The position numbers and the translations under genes are program-made. The notes beneath the pieces were generated by a model. That model was not told the origin of the DNA. It saw only the letters and a program-made list of their open reading frames with translations, and searched no databases. Source: Sipunculus nudus (lineage: Eukaryota > Annelida > Sipuncula > Golfingiida > Sipunculidae). Taken from it: a stretch of DNA of 64,000 nt. The stretch is from contig CM049311.1 in the NCBI GenBank assembly GCA_026874595.1, positions 63,757,453 through 63,821,452 on the forward strand, written 5' to 3'. This document shows positions 12,031 to 24,900 of the stretch, piece by piece. Numbering within the stretch: the first letter of the stretch is position 1; the number at the start of each line of letters is the position of its first letter.

Positions 12031-12111
12031 TCTTTCCCAGTGTTCCTTGTTCTTCTTAGCGTCTCTCATATGAGAATGCTGGAGAAAGGTTCGCCGTCAA
12101 AACATAACTGA
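12022..12111 (+). CDS. Possible short secreted-type peptide or first exon, unrecognised
   Basis: The ORF starts at the ATG of the YY1-like motif and encodes 29 residues, beginning MAASFPVFLVLLSVSH, which resembles a signal peptide, then a polar tail ending SKHN. It follows the promoter-like patch at 11851-12030. It may be the first exon of a spliced gene, but no downstream exon was recognised. The opposite strand of the same DNA also reads as a plausible charged peptide (RDAKKNKEHWERRRHLVG) behind a pyrimidine-rich CAG, so the coding strand is uncertain. It could equally be non-coding. Confidence 0.2.
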   Translation: MAASFPVFLVLLSVSHMRMLEKGSPSKHN

Positions 12112-12134
12112 CATCACTTTATATTTCTTTGTAC

Positions 12135-12295
12135 TCAGTGGCGGATGCAAGGGGGATGGGGGGCGGGGGTTAGCGTTTATTGTTGTTATTGTTTTTTTTT
12201 TTTGCGGCCAACCACACACACACGTGTGAATGACCCACCAACCCGGACTACAGTGGATGGACACTCCCCTTTCAAAAACTAAGGTTCCGCCCCTG
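12135..12295. mobile_element. Short inverted-repeat element (CAGGGGCGGA family)
   Basis: Begins CAGTGGCGGATGC and ends with the complement of CAGGGGCGGAACC. A 5-bp direct repeat GTACT flanks it at 12130-12134 and 12296-12300. Carries G-rich and T-rich runs inside. About 160 bp with no coding capacity. Relatives are at 47107, 60915, 62793 and 63302. Confidence 0.65.
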
Positions 12296-12460
12296 GTACT
12301 TAAGTATTTAACGGTGGTATTTAACGCATATCCCATATAAGTGTAACTGCCATAAATGTATAACACCATTAGGCCTACAGAATCAATTTACAAGCAGTGT
12401 ATCGCTTCAAGAGGCTGTCATCGCAGGTCCAGATGGTACGTCAAAATGATAAAATATCAG

Positions 12461-12462
<2 letters not shown>

Positions 12463-12514
<52 letters not shown>
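12463..12514. repeat. (TA)n microsatellite
   Basis: Uninterrupted TA dinucleotides for about 52 bp. Confidence 0.95.
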
Positions 12515-12517
<3 letters not shown>

Positions 12518-12909
12518 TATTTACTAATACTTATAAATTAAACAATAAATAAAATACAGGCTTACTATAGACTACATCCCATTAATACTGTATTGTAATT
12601 GCAGCCCACCCAAGAACAAGGAACGAATAAAGTATACAGTCTGTATTAATAATTTACAACTTAAACCGTAATAAACATGTTTTTTTTTTCTTTTGATGTA
12701 TCGCTGGACATGGACACGTATAAGGACATTTGATATAGGTTTATCGGTTATTTCTTGAGTTCTACAGGTTTATAACCCTATACATAAGAGTTGAAGACCG
12801 AGAAATTTTCTTGCCAGATAAAGAACTTCTGCTCATCGGTTAGAGGTAGAAATAGGAAGACATAATCAAATACCCTGGGAGCAATGATTTTGTAAATTCT
12901 GTTTAAGAC

Positions 12910-13098
12910 ATGCATGGTGAAGTATATATTGGAAACGAAAATCACTTTCTGTTAATTTGTCCATTATATGATGAGCTTAGAAAAGAACACATTTTAATAT
13001 TTGGTAAATTATCATTTGTTAAACTAATGTCCAATGTAAGCCAAACTATAATCAACCACGTTGCATGTAGCATTTATATATACCATGCTTTTAATTAA
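12910..13098 (+). pseudogene. LINE retrotransposon C-terminal remnant
   Basis: A 62-codon ORF reads ENHFLLICPLYDELRKEHI, then LMSNVSQ and INHVACSIYIYHAF. It resembles the last part of animal non-LTR retrotransposon polyproteins, where a CxxC...HxxxxC zinc motif precedes CPLYxxLR and a short helix. The first half of that zinc motif (ICKICDLNKIEDEFH) is seen in the separate LINE remnant at 41870-43640. Only the 3' end survives, consistent with 5' truncation. Confidence 0.55.
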
Positions 13099-14241
13099 AA
13101 GAAATAAATGTTTAAAAACAAATGTATAATAAATATTTATAATCTACTTTCTTCTTTGCTCAAATTACACAGGTAATAAATCAACCTGTGCCATTTCCAG
13201 TAAAGTCAGTATATTTTATTTCATAGCTTATTTATTTTTTTACAATGTTTCCTTAATGTTTGCATATAAAATTTAAGAGTTATAGAAAAAGGTCATCGAT
13301 TCATTCACAGAACAAATATGAGTATTAGAAACTGTAAAACATTATATATTACTATTAATATATTATATTATATTATATACTAAATTCAGGTATAAGTACT
13401 TGCTTTGTGACCGAGATTTTATTTTGAAAATGTGAAATTTGAAAATATTTGTAAACAAGGCCTACAGACTGGGGGTTTATTTTTCAAATTTAATATTGAT
13501 CCTCTTATGTCCTGCATATCTACCTTAGTCATTATGATATCAGCCAAATGGACGTTTCCGACATGCACATTTCGGACTAGGACATTTTAAAACTAGGATG
13601 TATCAGTCCGGATATTTCAGATATGTTCTTTTTGCCAGGGAGGAATATTTGGACAGATGAACGGAAAATTTGGCAGCATGGTTTCGGTTAATGCAGGATT
13701 CCAACAAAATAAGCTTAATCCGATAAAGTTGATATGTAGCTTAACCTACTCACAACCATGGACGCCGGACGCTGGACAGCGGACGCCGCGCCATCGCACA
13801 AGCTCACAGGTTCGCTAATAACTGTATATATTTTTATGTATATAAATCCTATACATGTTTGCCGAGGATACTATAGTATATTTGACACCTTGTATAGACC
13901 TGTGGATTGAGCTGGCTTCACATGGAAAATAATTGCTTGATGGTCTATGGTTAAAATCACGGTAAAATTCAATTAACTTTAAACCCTCCCTTCATATACA
14001 CTTGGTTATATGTCCCTAATGCCGCATGTACATGAATGCGCCTGATACATATATCATGCATTTAATTCTTTTTAATCATCATAAATTGCAGAATAATTTG
14101 CTATACTATTTGTCACTTCCTCTGTATTAATATATTACCGAGGATCGATGATACAAAGAAAATGGCAAATTATAACAAATCATTTCTGAGAATGTAATTA
14201 AGTTTTAATTTAAATCATAGAAAACATTCTTTAAACATTAG

Positions 14242-14245
<4 letters not shown>
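13099..14245. other. Intergenic AT-rich stretch
   Basis: No gene recognised. About 13755-13795 contains GGACGCCGGACGCTGGACAG, a short tandem of the GGACGCC type found at the ends of molluscan dispersed repeats, followed by CGCCATCGCACAAGCTCAC. Confidence 0.45.

Positions 14246-14302
<57 letters not shown>
14246..14302. repeat. (TA)n microsatellite
   Basis: Uninterrupted TA dinucleotides, about 56 bp. Confidence 0.95.
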
Positions 14303-14303
<1 letters not shown>

Positions 14304-14994
14304 TATATAACGTATTAAATCAAGTCTTTCGGGTCCTTAATTTGCATAACACCTGTAACAAATGTACTTGATCAGAATAAAGAAGTGATTATTCAAGGAC
14401 TTTTTTTCATCCAGACAAAAAGTGGTAGATAAAAAGTTAAACTCATTATATTTTCAATAATTCGATTACCAGTATTAAGTAACATTCAATTTATATTGCG
14501 TTAAATAAAAATATAAAGTAGGCTATGTGTTTACTCTATAGCGTATACGTGAAAAGTAAACATTCGTACACATATATAGGCCTATATATAATTCTAAGGG
14601 GACATAACATTCGAATTTACCGGCTGCAATATACATCATTTGACCATCGTAGTCATGGAACCTTATCAAGAAAAGGCTAACCATGCCAGTTATGGTCCAG
14701 TGATACATATTGAAGTTACTGTAGCAAACTAGGAAATTACGAGCGTATCACACACCCATTTATTTAATGCGGATTCAATATGTTAAAATATTTCATCAGA
14801 ATATCGATACTGGTAATACAGACAAGTACATTGCTTAATGGCCTGACGTTACTCAATACATGGCACGTTGCCAGAAAAGGGTGTAATATAAGGGGCTAGA
14901 AGCAACCCGTCGCTGTTAATTGTTATCGACGCTATGCATCTCCGTGAAATAATAAATTTATCGTATTTTTCGTATTTGTGTAAGCGCCCAGGAT
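14303..14994. other. EIF2S3 upstream region
   Basis: AT-rich sequence before the EIF2S3 promoter; no TATA box at a useful distance and no other feature was recognised. Confidence 0.45.
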
Positions 14995-15005
14995 ACCGGA
15001 AGCGG
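14995..15005 (+). promoter_or_regulatory. ETS/GABP-type site upstream of EIF2S3
   Basis: ACCGGAAGCGG, a strong ETS consensus, lies 65 bp before the start codon. Such sites are typical of TATA-less promoters of translation and mitochondrial genes, so transcription probably starts close by. Motif match only. Confidence 0.5.
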
Positions 15006-15069
15006 ATATCCAAACGATCTGACACTTGGTCCCCTTGTTCGCTATTGCATCAGAAGAACTTTAGCTACC

Positions 15070-15895
15070 ATGTCGACCCCAGCTGATGAAAATATTGAAG
15101 ATCCTTGTTCCAGGCAGCCGCACTTGGCAAAACAGGACCTTGAGACTCTAGTAAGTATCAAATTTCTTGTGAAATTACCCTAGATCCATCCCGCTGTCCA
15201 CCGACATCTTACCGGTATATCTCACGTGCGTGCAAAAAGTCACTGACAAAAACGGGACAGGCTTTATTAAATTACCAAAAGATGGAATGTTTAAGATTAA
15301 GTATTTTAATGTTTCACTGAAAGCTAGACGTTTACTCATAAATAAAAATATTAATGAGCCCCGTTGTAAGTGTTTTCAATCTAATTTTGAGTGGGCGATA
15401 ATAGGGAATTATCCATTTTAACAAGTTTGTATTGCTGGCTTAATTATATTTACTCTAAATAGATATATAGTCTGTTCCACTACCTATCCATCTGTTTTTA
15501 TTTGCAAGTTAAAGAATGCCAAAACTATTTGAGCTTATGCTTAGGACAAGAAGAGGAAAACGCGTCACTAACTATTTTGGAAATAATAGCCTACCTTATG
15601 TCATTTTTCTATAAACTATTTAATGCCATACATGAGAAACTAATGTATACTGTAGTGAAATCTTTCAACCATTCTATGTGATCCACATGGCAGGGAACAT
15701 GATGATGTCATAACAGATGCATGCAAAAAAGAGGCACCCATATTTAGGGAACCAATGATCAAGAACTGTCGACCCTTGTTTACAGTGGGAATTGCATTCT
15801 CCTCATGCAATTGGATCACTGTTACGTCATGTTACTTCATGTCTTTATCCAAAGAGGATAAACAACTCTCACTTATTGGGGATGCGATGAACCAT

Positions 15896-15935
<40 letters not shown>

Positions 15936-18900
15936 CATCAAACAGGTTGTAAATTTGATAATATTTATATTATAAGCAGGTATGGTTCAACCAAGTGTCA
16001 GTATCTGCATCTGAATTCAAGATCGGATCCTATTTATCGAGGCTGGGGGAAGGAGGGGGGGGGGGGTAATTGTCTGGGGATACTATGGCACCGCAGGGTG
16101 CCAAGAAATATCTAGTTGTGATTGATGGTGTGGTAGCATCCAAACCTTGTGAAGTGCCTTGGTAATGATCTCACAGGAACCTGGATGTCACATCATGCTG
16201 TTAATAATATCATCTGAGTTCTAAACCTTGTATGTAATTCCTATATTTATATCAGGAGCCTGTTGAGAGCTCTGTCACACATTTCTTGTCAATAACTAAA
16301 TATGGTGTTGCGTACCATCTACCATAGTCCACTGATGCTGTACTTGATCTGTAGTTCAGTTATATTAATAAATTGTTCAAGCTTTGAATCAAGGGTAGGA
16401 GTTTTACACTGATCCCCTGTAACACCCAAAACACTATCTTGTGATTTAGTTGTTGGTATTTGTGACTATTCTTTTGTAGTTCAGGTAAAGCGTACAGCCT
16501 AATCATTAGATAATGTAAACTTAAGCAGTTTATATTTATTATGATTATCTGGGTATTCATTGTTTGTATTGCATGTTTACAGGATGTTGCCGAGTTGACT
16601 CCACTGACACCAGAGGTCATCAGTAGACAGGCTACAATCAATATAGGTAAGATACAATAAATTATACAGTCAATAAAGGAAAGCAACAGTAAAATACACT
16701 ATCAGTTTAGGTCAGATACAAAAAAACTACAATCAATATAGGTAAGATACAGTAAAAAATATGATCATTATAGGTAAGATACAAGTAAAAAGTACAGTAA
16801 ATATAGATAAGATGTTACTAAAAAATACAATCAAGGCATGTGGAAATTGTGTGAACAATTGTTAAGGTTACACGGAGGTTACGCAAATGGAAACTGCCAC
16901 GAACGAATTTCAGTTCGCGTAATTTTTCTCTTGAAGAAATAGATGTTTTTTCAGTCTCTTATAAAAAGTGAAGTGAAGTAACTTTCCAGGAATGATCAGT
17001 CGCTGAGAAATAATTAAAGTTGGTGATCAGGCAGGTTTACCTAACATGAGCAGCCAGCCATTCAATTGCCCTAAGAAACTGCGAGATGACACAGTTGAAC
17101 CATGTTATAGTACGCTTAGGGCTTAGGGGAAATTTGAATGATATCAAATCAGTTGTCAGACAGAATATTGCGCAGAGGAGGCCACATTCATAGCTTGAAA
17201 CGAGCTGCATATTTCTCCAGTGGAACACTTTTGATATTTATCCGCTTTCTATAAATTATCACTCCTAATAAAAAGTTGTTGCCCATAACGGGGTTCTCAG
17301 CTGACAAACACGCTCATGCATATGACAGTCCACACACCTGTTTTCATGGGTATATCTGAACATTGGTTCTTGATTCGAATGTACCCTTATAGATGTCACA
17401 TCGTGGATTTCTCCAAATAAGTTGTGAATTTTAAACATTTCAGCAAAGGATGCAAGAGTCTTAAAGATTTATGCTTGAAATATTTGAATAAATTAACATT
17501 TAACAAAAATTGTGCAACACAAAAAACTGTTTAACACTATCTAGATAAGTTAATTTTATATCATCATTCACATCTCTCAGTGTGAAACAAGTTTTTTTTC
17601 CCAAGTGGAGGCCATATGTATACGTATAAAAATTTTTTTAACAAGAGTTTTTGACAAACGAAAAGGGAACAGAAAAACATTTACAGTGTAATTTTATTGT
17701 CAGGGTGCCTAAAATATATTCTTTTTAACAGACAATCATTTTAAGTTTTAATTCCTACATTCTTTTAAATCATTTTGACCAGGTGTTTCTTTTATTGTTA
17801 TGTTTGCCCTTCGTCAAAACAGTACTTCAACCTGAGGTGTTCTATATTTGGTTTATTTTCCTTTAACTACTAAGCATTATGATCAGGAACTGAATTACAA
17901 CTTCAAATTTGCAATAAAATAATCTGAAATTCTTAAAAGTGTATTTAGGCCTAAGTTTCTTTTTAATTTACCAGACTTGCCAACTGATTTGTTGATGTTT
18001 ATAATAGACTTTATGGTTGACATAATACAACATCAGTTACCTTCTGCAAATATCCCTTTTACTGGTGAATGCTACCATGCTAGGATATACAAATGAAGGT
18101 TTCATTTTATGTACTTTTTTAAACATTTTCTGAAATGCGTTACACAAAAAAAGTGGGCCATGTGTTTTCGATTCTATGTAACCCATTTATGGGTGACGCA
18201 AAATTTCTAATTTCCACATGCCTGAGATACAAGTAAAAAGTACATTTAATATTAGCAGGGTTTTTTTTTTTGGTCAAAAAACCTATTTTCACATTACACT
18301 GTAAAAACTGTTAAATAACTGTAAAAACAGTTATTAACATAAAAAAAACTGTAACTAGCTGCAGTTCATGCTTGGCGAACCATTTGACAACCAGCCAGTC
18401 ATGATGCAAATCTGCATTATATCAAAGTTATGCAGGCATCCTCCGTCACAACCTCCACTGAACCTTCAGTAGTGTTCCTCCTTTACAGTTGCTGGCAGTT
18501 AGGTTACTGACCAGTAAGTGACCAGGTAGATGTCCATAAGTAAATAAGGTGATGGCTGAGGATGCATAATGTAAAAGTGATGATAAATCCCATTGAGAAC
18601 ATAACGACAGCCAGTAGAGTAACATAGAAGACAAAAGGGACTGCTACTCAATCTGTGGTTGGCTGGTTGCAGAGTACAAGCCAGTGGCTAGCTGGCTAGG
18701 GAATCATGAACCAAGTAGCCAACTGGACTAATACCAAATTGTCATGTCTGTTGTCCATTGACATTTGATAAATGTAGGATTAAGATATCCAGTTGATCAT
18801 TTCTAGACCTTTTTGTTCAGCTGGACATTTTTTTTATGTCAAAACATACATAGGTTTTTTTACAGTTTTTTTACACAAGGTTGTAAAAACCTGTTTTTTA

Positions 18901-21900
18901 CATTAAAAACTTGCCAACCCTGCTTATATTTGTTAGATACAAATCAAAATACAATCAATATAGGAAAACTTTAAGTAAAATTATACATGACTATTCAGTG
19001 CTCACACTGCTCAAACTACAAGAAGGCTAAGACTAGTAAGAGAAAAATAGATAACAGGACAAATATCTATGTAATTTGCGCTCCATGTACAGTTGTTTAA
19101 GCAGTGGTATACTGAAAATGCTAGCATTTCTAGTATTATTGAATGAAGGTGAAGGTTTTCAAAATTGCTTCATGGCATCAGAGATAATATTACATCTTTT
19201 TATGCAACTAAGATCTGAGTAATTTTGATCATTAATTGTATACATGCATCTAATTCAGAGCAAAATGTGCATAAATGATAAAAATAAAATAATCCTTTGG
19301 ACTTTCTTAAACACTTTTGTAACCATGATGCTAACTTCTAAATTAGGAAAAAAAAAGCTATCACAATTATATTTGATGAGCCTTGTAATAAAATGATGCA
19401 GTTACTTGCAGTACTTGTCCATCATAATATCTAAACATGTATCATCTGCCAGATTTGAAAGTGCATTTGCTTATCTTTCTTTTTCAGGCACTATTGGCCA
19501 TGTGGCCCATGGTAAATCTACATTGGTCAAAGCCATATCAGGTGTTCAGGTATGATAGTTGTCTTTACATTTGTCCATTCTGTTTATTTATAAAGAATAA
19601 GCATCTAGATCTTAATCTTGGCGAAAGGTAAGTCCCTGCTGAATCAAGATGGAACAGTGGTATAACTACTATTATTATTAACTAATAACAAAGCTAGTTT
19701 CATACATAATGTCAGAGCAACATCTTTTCAAATAATAACTGGTTACAAGATGTGGGAGATGTAGTTGGTCAGACCTGTCAATCAGTAGAGAATGATACAC
19801 ACACAATGTCTTAAGTGTTCAATACTAGAGGTATATGTCACTTTGGGTGAACCCTATCCATATAAAAGTCTTACAGGAAAATAAATCGCTAACAGAAAAT
19901 AAATGAAAACACAATATTTGACTTGAATTTCAGACAATTATTCATGTTTAGTGATCGTGTCACTGATATATGACTTTCATTGTTATCTATTTTATTGCAT
20001 GTGCTCAGCATTTCTGAAGTTAAGCACATTTCATTCATACCCTAAGCAGTTGAGATCTCCTGTTCTTTTTTTTCAGACTGTCAGGTTCAAAAATGAGTTA
20101 GAAAGAAATATCACAATCAAACTGGGTTATGCCAATGCAAAGGTTAGTGTACTAAGTTAAATAATTATTTTGCTTTGAGACCCAAGAGATGTAGTTCTTC
20201 CACAAATGTTTTTGTCAACTTTTTCTGGAATTCTTGAAATAAGTTTTCCATTATAATCTCATAGAATGCATTTACCAGTAATCATTTCTGGCATTCTGGA
20301 AATATGTTTTCAATTATAATCTCATAGAATGCATTTACCAGTTAGCATGAAATCTGTTAATTTATCAAACATTTTCATGAATTAAATATATCATTTTACA
20401 ATTTTAATATGAAAATATTCATTATGCATATTCCTTAAAAATAACCAATATTCTTGAATTTATAATTTAAGGCCAAAAAATAAAAGGTATGGTTCTCAGG
20501 CACCGCCCGCATCAATTTTAACCCCCCGCATCAAACATTTTTATTTTGTTTTTCATCTTTCAAGAAGATAAAATTATACAATTTTGATACGATTTCCTTT
20601 GTTATGTAGTACTTTTACCTTTTACTTTTTTTGGCCTAATAACAGTAATGTTTTGACAGGTGTTGCATTGAACATTTTACCAAATTCCGGTTTTGGCTTC
20701 ATCCCTGATAATTTCTGACAGCCTGATGCATTCTTCACAAGGTGCTCAGTAGAAGTGAATTCTCTATTGAAAAAATGGGCTTCAAACCTCTTTAAAAAGT
20801 GACTTACTGTTGCAGATATATAAATGTGAAGATCCAAATGTAGGCCGGCCTCAGTGTTACACCTCCAGGGGTAGTGCCCATCCAGATTCATTTCCATGTG
20901 ATATTGGGGGCAGTAAAGATGACTTTAAACTTGTTAGGTAAGTGAATCAATCCAGTACTTCAAAAAGCGATAAAGGGTAAATTGTCTATTTAACTGTTGG
21001 TAGCAAAGTTTAATGATTTACCAGCCATATCAGTGGTCTAGTAGTTAGCATTCTTAATAACTAAACCAGATCACTGAGAGGTGCAGGTTTTACCATTTTA
21101 ATATGACACCAGCAGATGTTGACCTATTTCAGACATTTACAATATCTAAAATATTTATAGAGATCCTAAATGAGCCAAACGTTTTTTCTTGGGCTTGTGC
21201 TAACCTTAATTCTTGACTGGAGATGACAGGGTGTGTGATGAGCATACCTTGTCTCTGCTGGTGGAACCAGTGGCGTACTAGAATACCACCACTAAGATTG
21301 TATCAAATTAAGGGTTGGCTCTCCCAGCTGGAACTGGGCTGTTAAACTCCCTTGTGTAATGGTTAAGCACAATGTCACCAAAAATTTGATTTACCAAATT
21401 GAATTTTGTTTGTATTCAGCCTAGCAAAATAAAATGTAACTTGTAACTCATGAAATGATGGTTGAATGCCACTTTCATTCAATCAGTGTTAATGTGGTTT
21501 TTAGCTTTTTTCTGAAACTAAATGTTATCAACTAGCCGCATTTTATCAACTAGATACAGGTGCCTCAGCCCATGACGATTTGCCTCCAGGACAGTAGAAA
21601 ACTAGTGGATGATATGTAAATTGGCTATTTAGGATTTTGGGGAGTGATTTAAAAAAAATCACATATAAGAACAAGGAAACTCATTTTAAACTCATTACTA
21701 TGTGGGTGTTAGTTTCTCATCAGTGTTCTTTTGTTTTAACATGAAGAGACAGTGGGTCAAGATCTGCTAATTTTAAGGATACATAGCATGGTAGGAACAC
21801 TATTACACACTAGTGTAATTCTGTCAGTATATCATTTTGGAGACACCATTTTGTATTTATAATCTTTTCTCTCTTATGTTTTCACAGGCATGTTTCATTT

Positions 21901-24900
21901 GTGGATTGTCCTGGTCACGATATCCTTATGGCTACAATGTTGAACGGTGCAGCAGTTATGGATGCAGCACTTTTATTAGTAGGTCAGTACAAGTTTATGT
22001 AATACTGATGTTGCTTGCTGTTTTTATAAAGTTTCTGATCCCTTCAGCTGATAAAAACAACACCAGACCTATCAGAATGAACTAGGGTGACCCCAAGTTT
22101 GTTTAACTGACATTTAAATATCTTTAAAATACCCTGATGAATCATGATGCCATGTTGTTTGTTGTCTTGGTTTTGAATCCTTGTATAATTTGATTTGAGC
22201 ATGGTCCTTGCCACCAAACACTCACTACTGATAGATTCTTGGCTTGGTGATGTACTTGCAGTACTTTTGTGTCACGTTGTGTCCTTTTCAAACCCTGACA
22301 GGTTTATTTCTCCCAGTTTCTCAAACTGCTCATGGTCTTTATTCACTGGGAGTCCTACTTGATTTTGTTAAAGAATATGCTTTATGTGCAGCTGTGAACC
22401 ATTATTCATTCTTTAATTTTATCCAACTTATGTACATTCCAGCGGGTAACGAGTCATGTCCTCAGCCACAGACCTCAGAGCACCTGGCAGCCATCGAGAT
22501 CATGAAGCTGAAACACATCCTCATCCTCCAGAATAAGATCGATCTGGTCAAGGAGAGCCAGGCCAAGGATCAGCACGAACAGATCCTACGCTTTGTCCAA
22601 GGTCAGCCAACTACGTTTTCTAAATGTTTCATACAATAATCTCAATGCATTGTCCAATCCCGGTCACACTTTTTACATCTAGATATGTAGACCGTTCTTG
22701 GATGAAGCTGCTTTAAATCAGGCACAAGAAGAAGTGTTGTCACTTTATATATACTTTTCACCTTTGTCTTCTTGAAAGATTACTCTCAGTTGTTTTCCTT
22801 AAATGTCTATAAGGTTTTATGTTTTTCAGATTTTAGATGATTTTAGATTCACCATGCTTAATTTGTACAATTTGGATTAACTGAGAGACAAGTCAATGTT
22901 TCACAAAATTATTCTGCATTATAATGAGTAAAGGTTTTGCTTGATGTTTTACTGATAACTGACAAAAAACTGAACACACAATAACTCTAGTTTTTGTAAC
23001 ACTACAAATATACCTGAATCTTGTTTAAAAGTTTGTTTGGTAAATGTTTTTTACTTTTTTAAATTCTTTAAATTGACTTTACACATTTCTTGCAAATTTG
23101 CAAAAATATCAATAGTGGCAGAGGTCATATCCTCAACAGAAATTCTGTGTTTAGGCATAAAAAAATATGTAATATTACTAGTTACATGTACTGGATTATC
23201 CCACAGCTGTGGTTAGTACTTAATTACTTTTTAATTTATTACTAATGAATATTTAACAAATGATCATTTGTGACTGTTGAATACTTCTCATTTTTCATTA
23301 CTGTTTTTTATATTGGAATATTTTCATTTTTTAGGCACAATTGCAGAGGGAGCACCTGTTATACCTATCTCAGCCCAGTTAAAATATAATATAGACGCTG
23401 TGTGTGAATACATTGTGAAGAAAATTCCTGTTCCCATGAGAGACTTCACCTCATTACCTAAGCTAATTGGTAAGATGTTAACTGAATATTTCATTGAAAT
23501 TCTTTCATATGATAATTGGCATAATTTGTATTTTTTATGAATTTTGCATTTAAAAAAAAATTAGTTTTAGATCAATCCTGTCAATATTACATTTCAATTT
23601 TAGATATGTTCATTTAAAGTAATGTGCACGTCATATTTGACTCTGTGTACATTTACAAGTACCATATTTCTTTTATTTTAAATTCCATGTCTATTTAAAA
23701 TAGCACCTAGACTTCCCACTAGACAGTCAATACCAAGACCCCCCCCCCCCCCCCTTTTAAACTGCACCCAGAACTCTCAACCTCAAGGCAGGGTTTCATT
23801 TTCAGAAGTATTAATCAATAGCAGAGCTCTTGTACCCTTTCGTCCTGTATCCTTCTGTCATTTCCTCTAGCTTTGTTCAATCTGTTATCAGCCATGGAAA
23901 TGTCCTCGCCTAGCTAGACATGATCAGTCTCATGTATACTGTTTTGCTATAAACCTGTTAGCCCATTGTGTGGAAACACAATTGTAAATAGCTTCTGCTG
24001 TTCAAAAATCGGAACCATAGTTCCTAGAAGCTATTGAAAGTCAGAAACATTATGAGCGGGATTGTTTCCTATGTCTGGAAACAATATCTGATATTGTTCT
24101 TCCTTAACACAAATGCCAATGAGCCTTTATTCTTGGCTAGACGTGACATGCTTAATATTTGATACTCTGTTTAAGGTAAGGACATAAAGAATTTCTGAGC
24201 AAATAAAAAACACAAAACGTTTGAGCTGTTTTGACTGACATAATTCTGGTATCCTTGTGACTCAGATAATGCCTGTAAGGATATATCAGACATTTTCCCA
24301 ATGATGTAAAAAATATAAAAATGTCTTCTTTTTTGGTTTGGCATACTAGCTATAGAAAATGGACTGTAATATTTGAACTATACAGACAAACAGATTGAGA
24401 CATGGCTTTTTGTCAAAAATTGATCAAGCTTTGGGATTTAGCCAATCCGCAGTCACATGCGTCAAGACTCACCATAGAAGTTTATAGTAAGGAAGGCTAT
24501 AGTGTTACATGAGATATGCTTATATTATCTGAGTAAGTTTAATATGCACAGCTTGATCAGAGATTATTTATCAGAGAATAAATTATTAAACATCCAAAAC
24601 TATATGTGTTACACAGCACTAGATTTTGTGACAAGGATCGTTGACAGTAATATTGACCTTTGTGTGTTCGTAATGTGATATATTTTTTTAGTGATAACCT
24701 TCAACATAACTTTAACAGATATTTTCCAATTTTCCAGTTATCAGGTCATTTGACGTGAACAAGCCTGGGTGTGAAGTGGACGACTTGAAAGGTGGTGTAG
24801 CTGGTGGCAGTATTCTCAAGGGTGTTTTGAAGGTCAGTTAAACCTCTTAAAGTACCCAAGTGTAATATGAAAGGTGGTCGAAAGATTTATAACGTATCTC

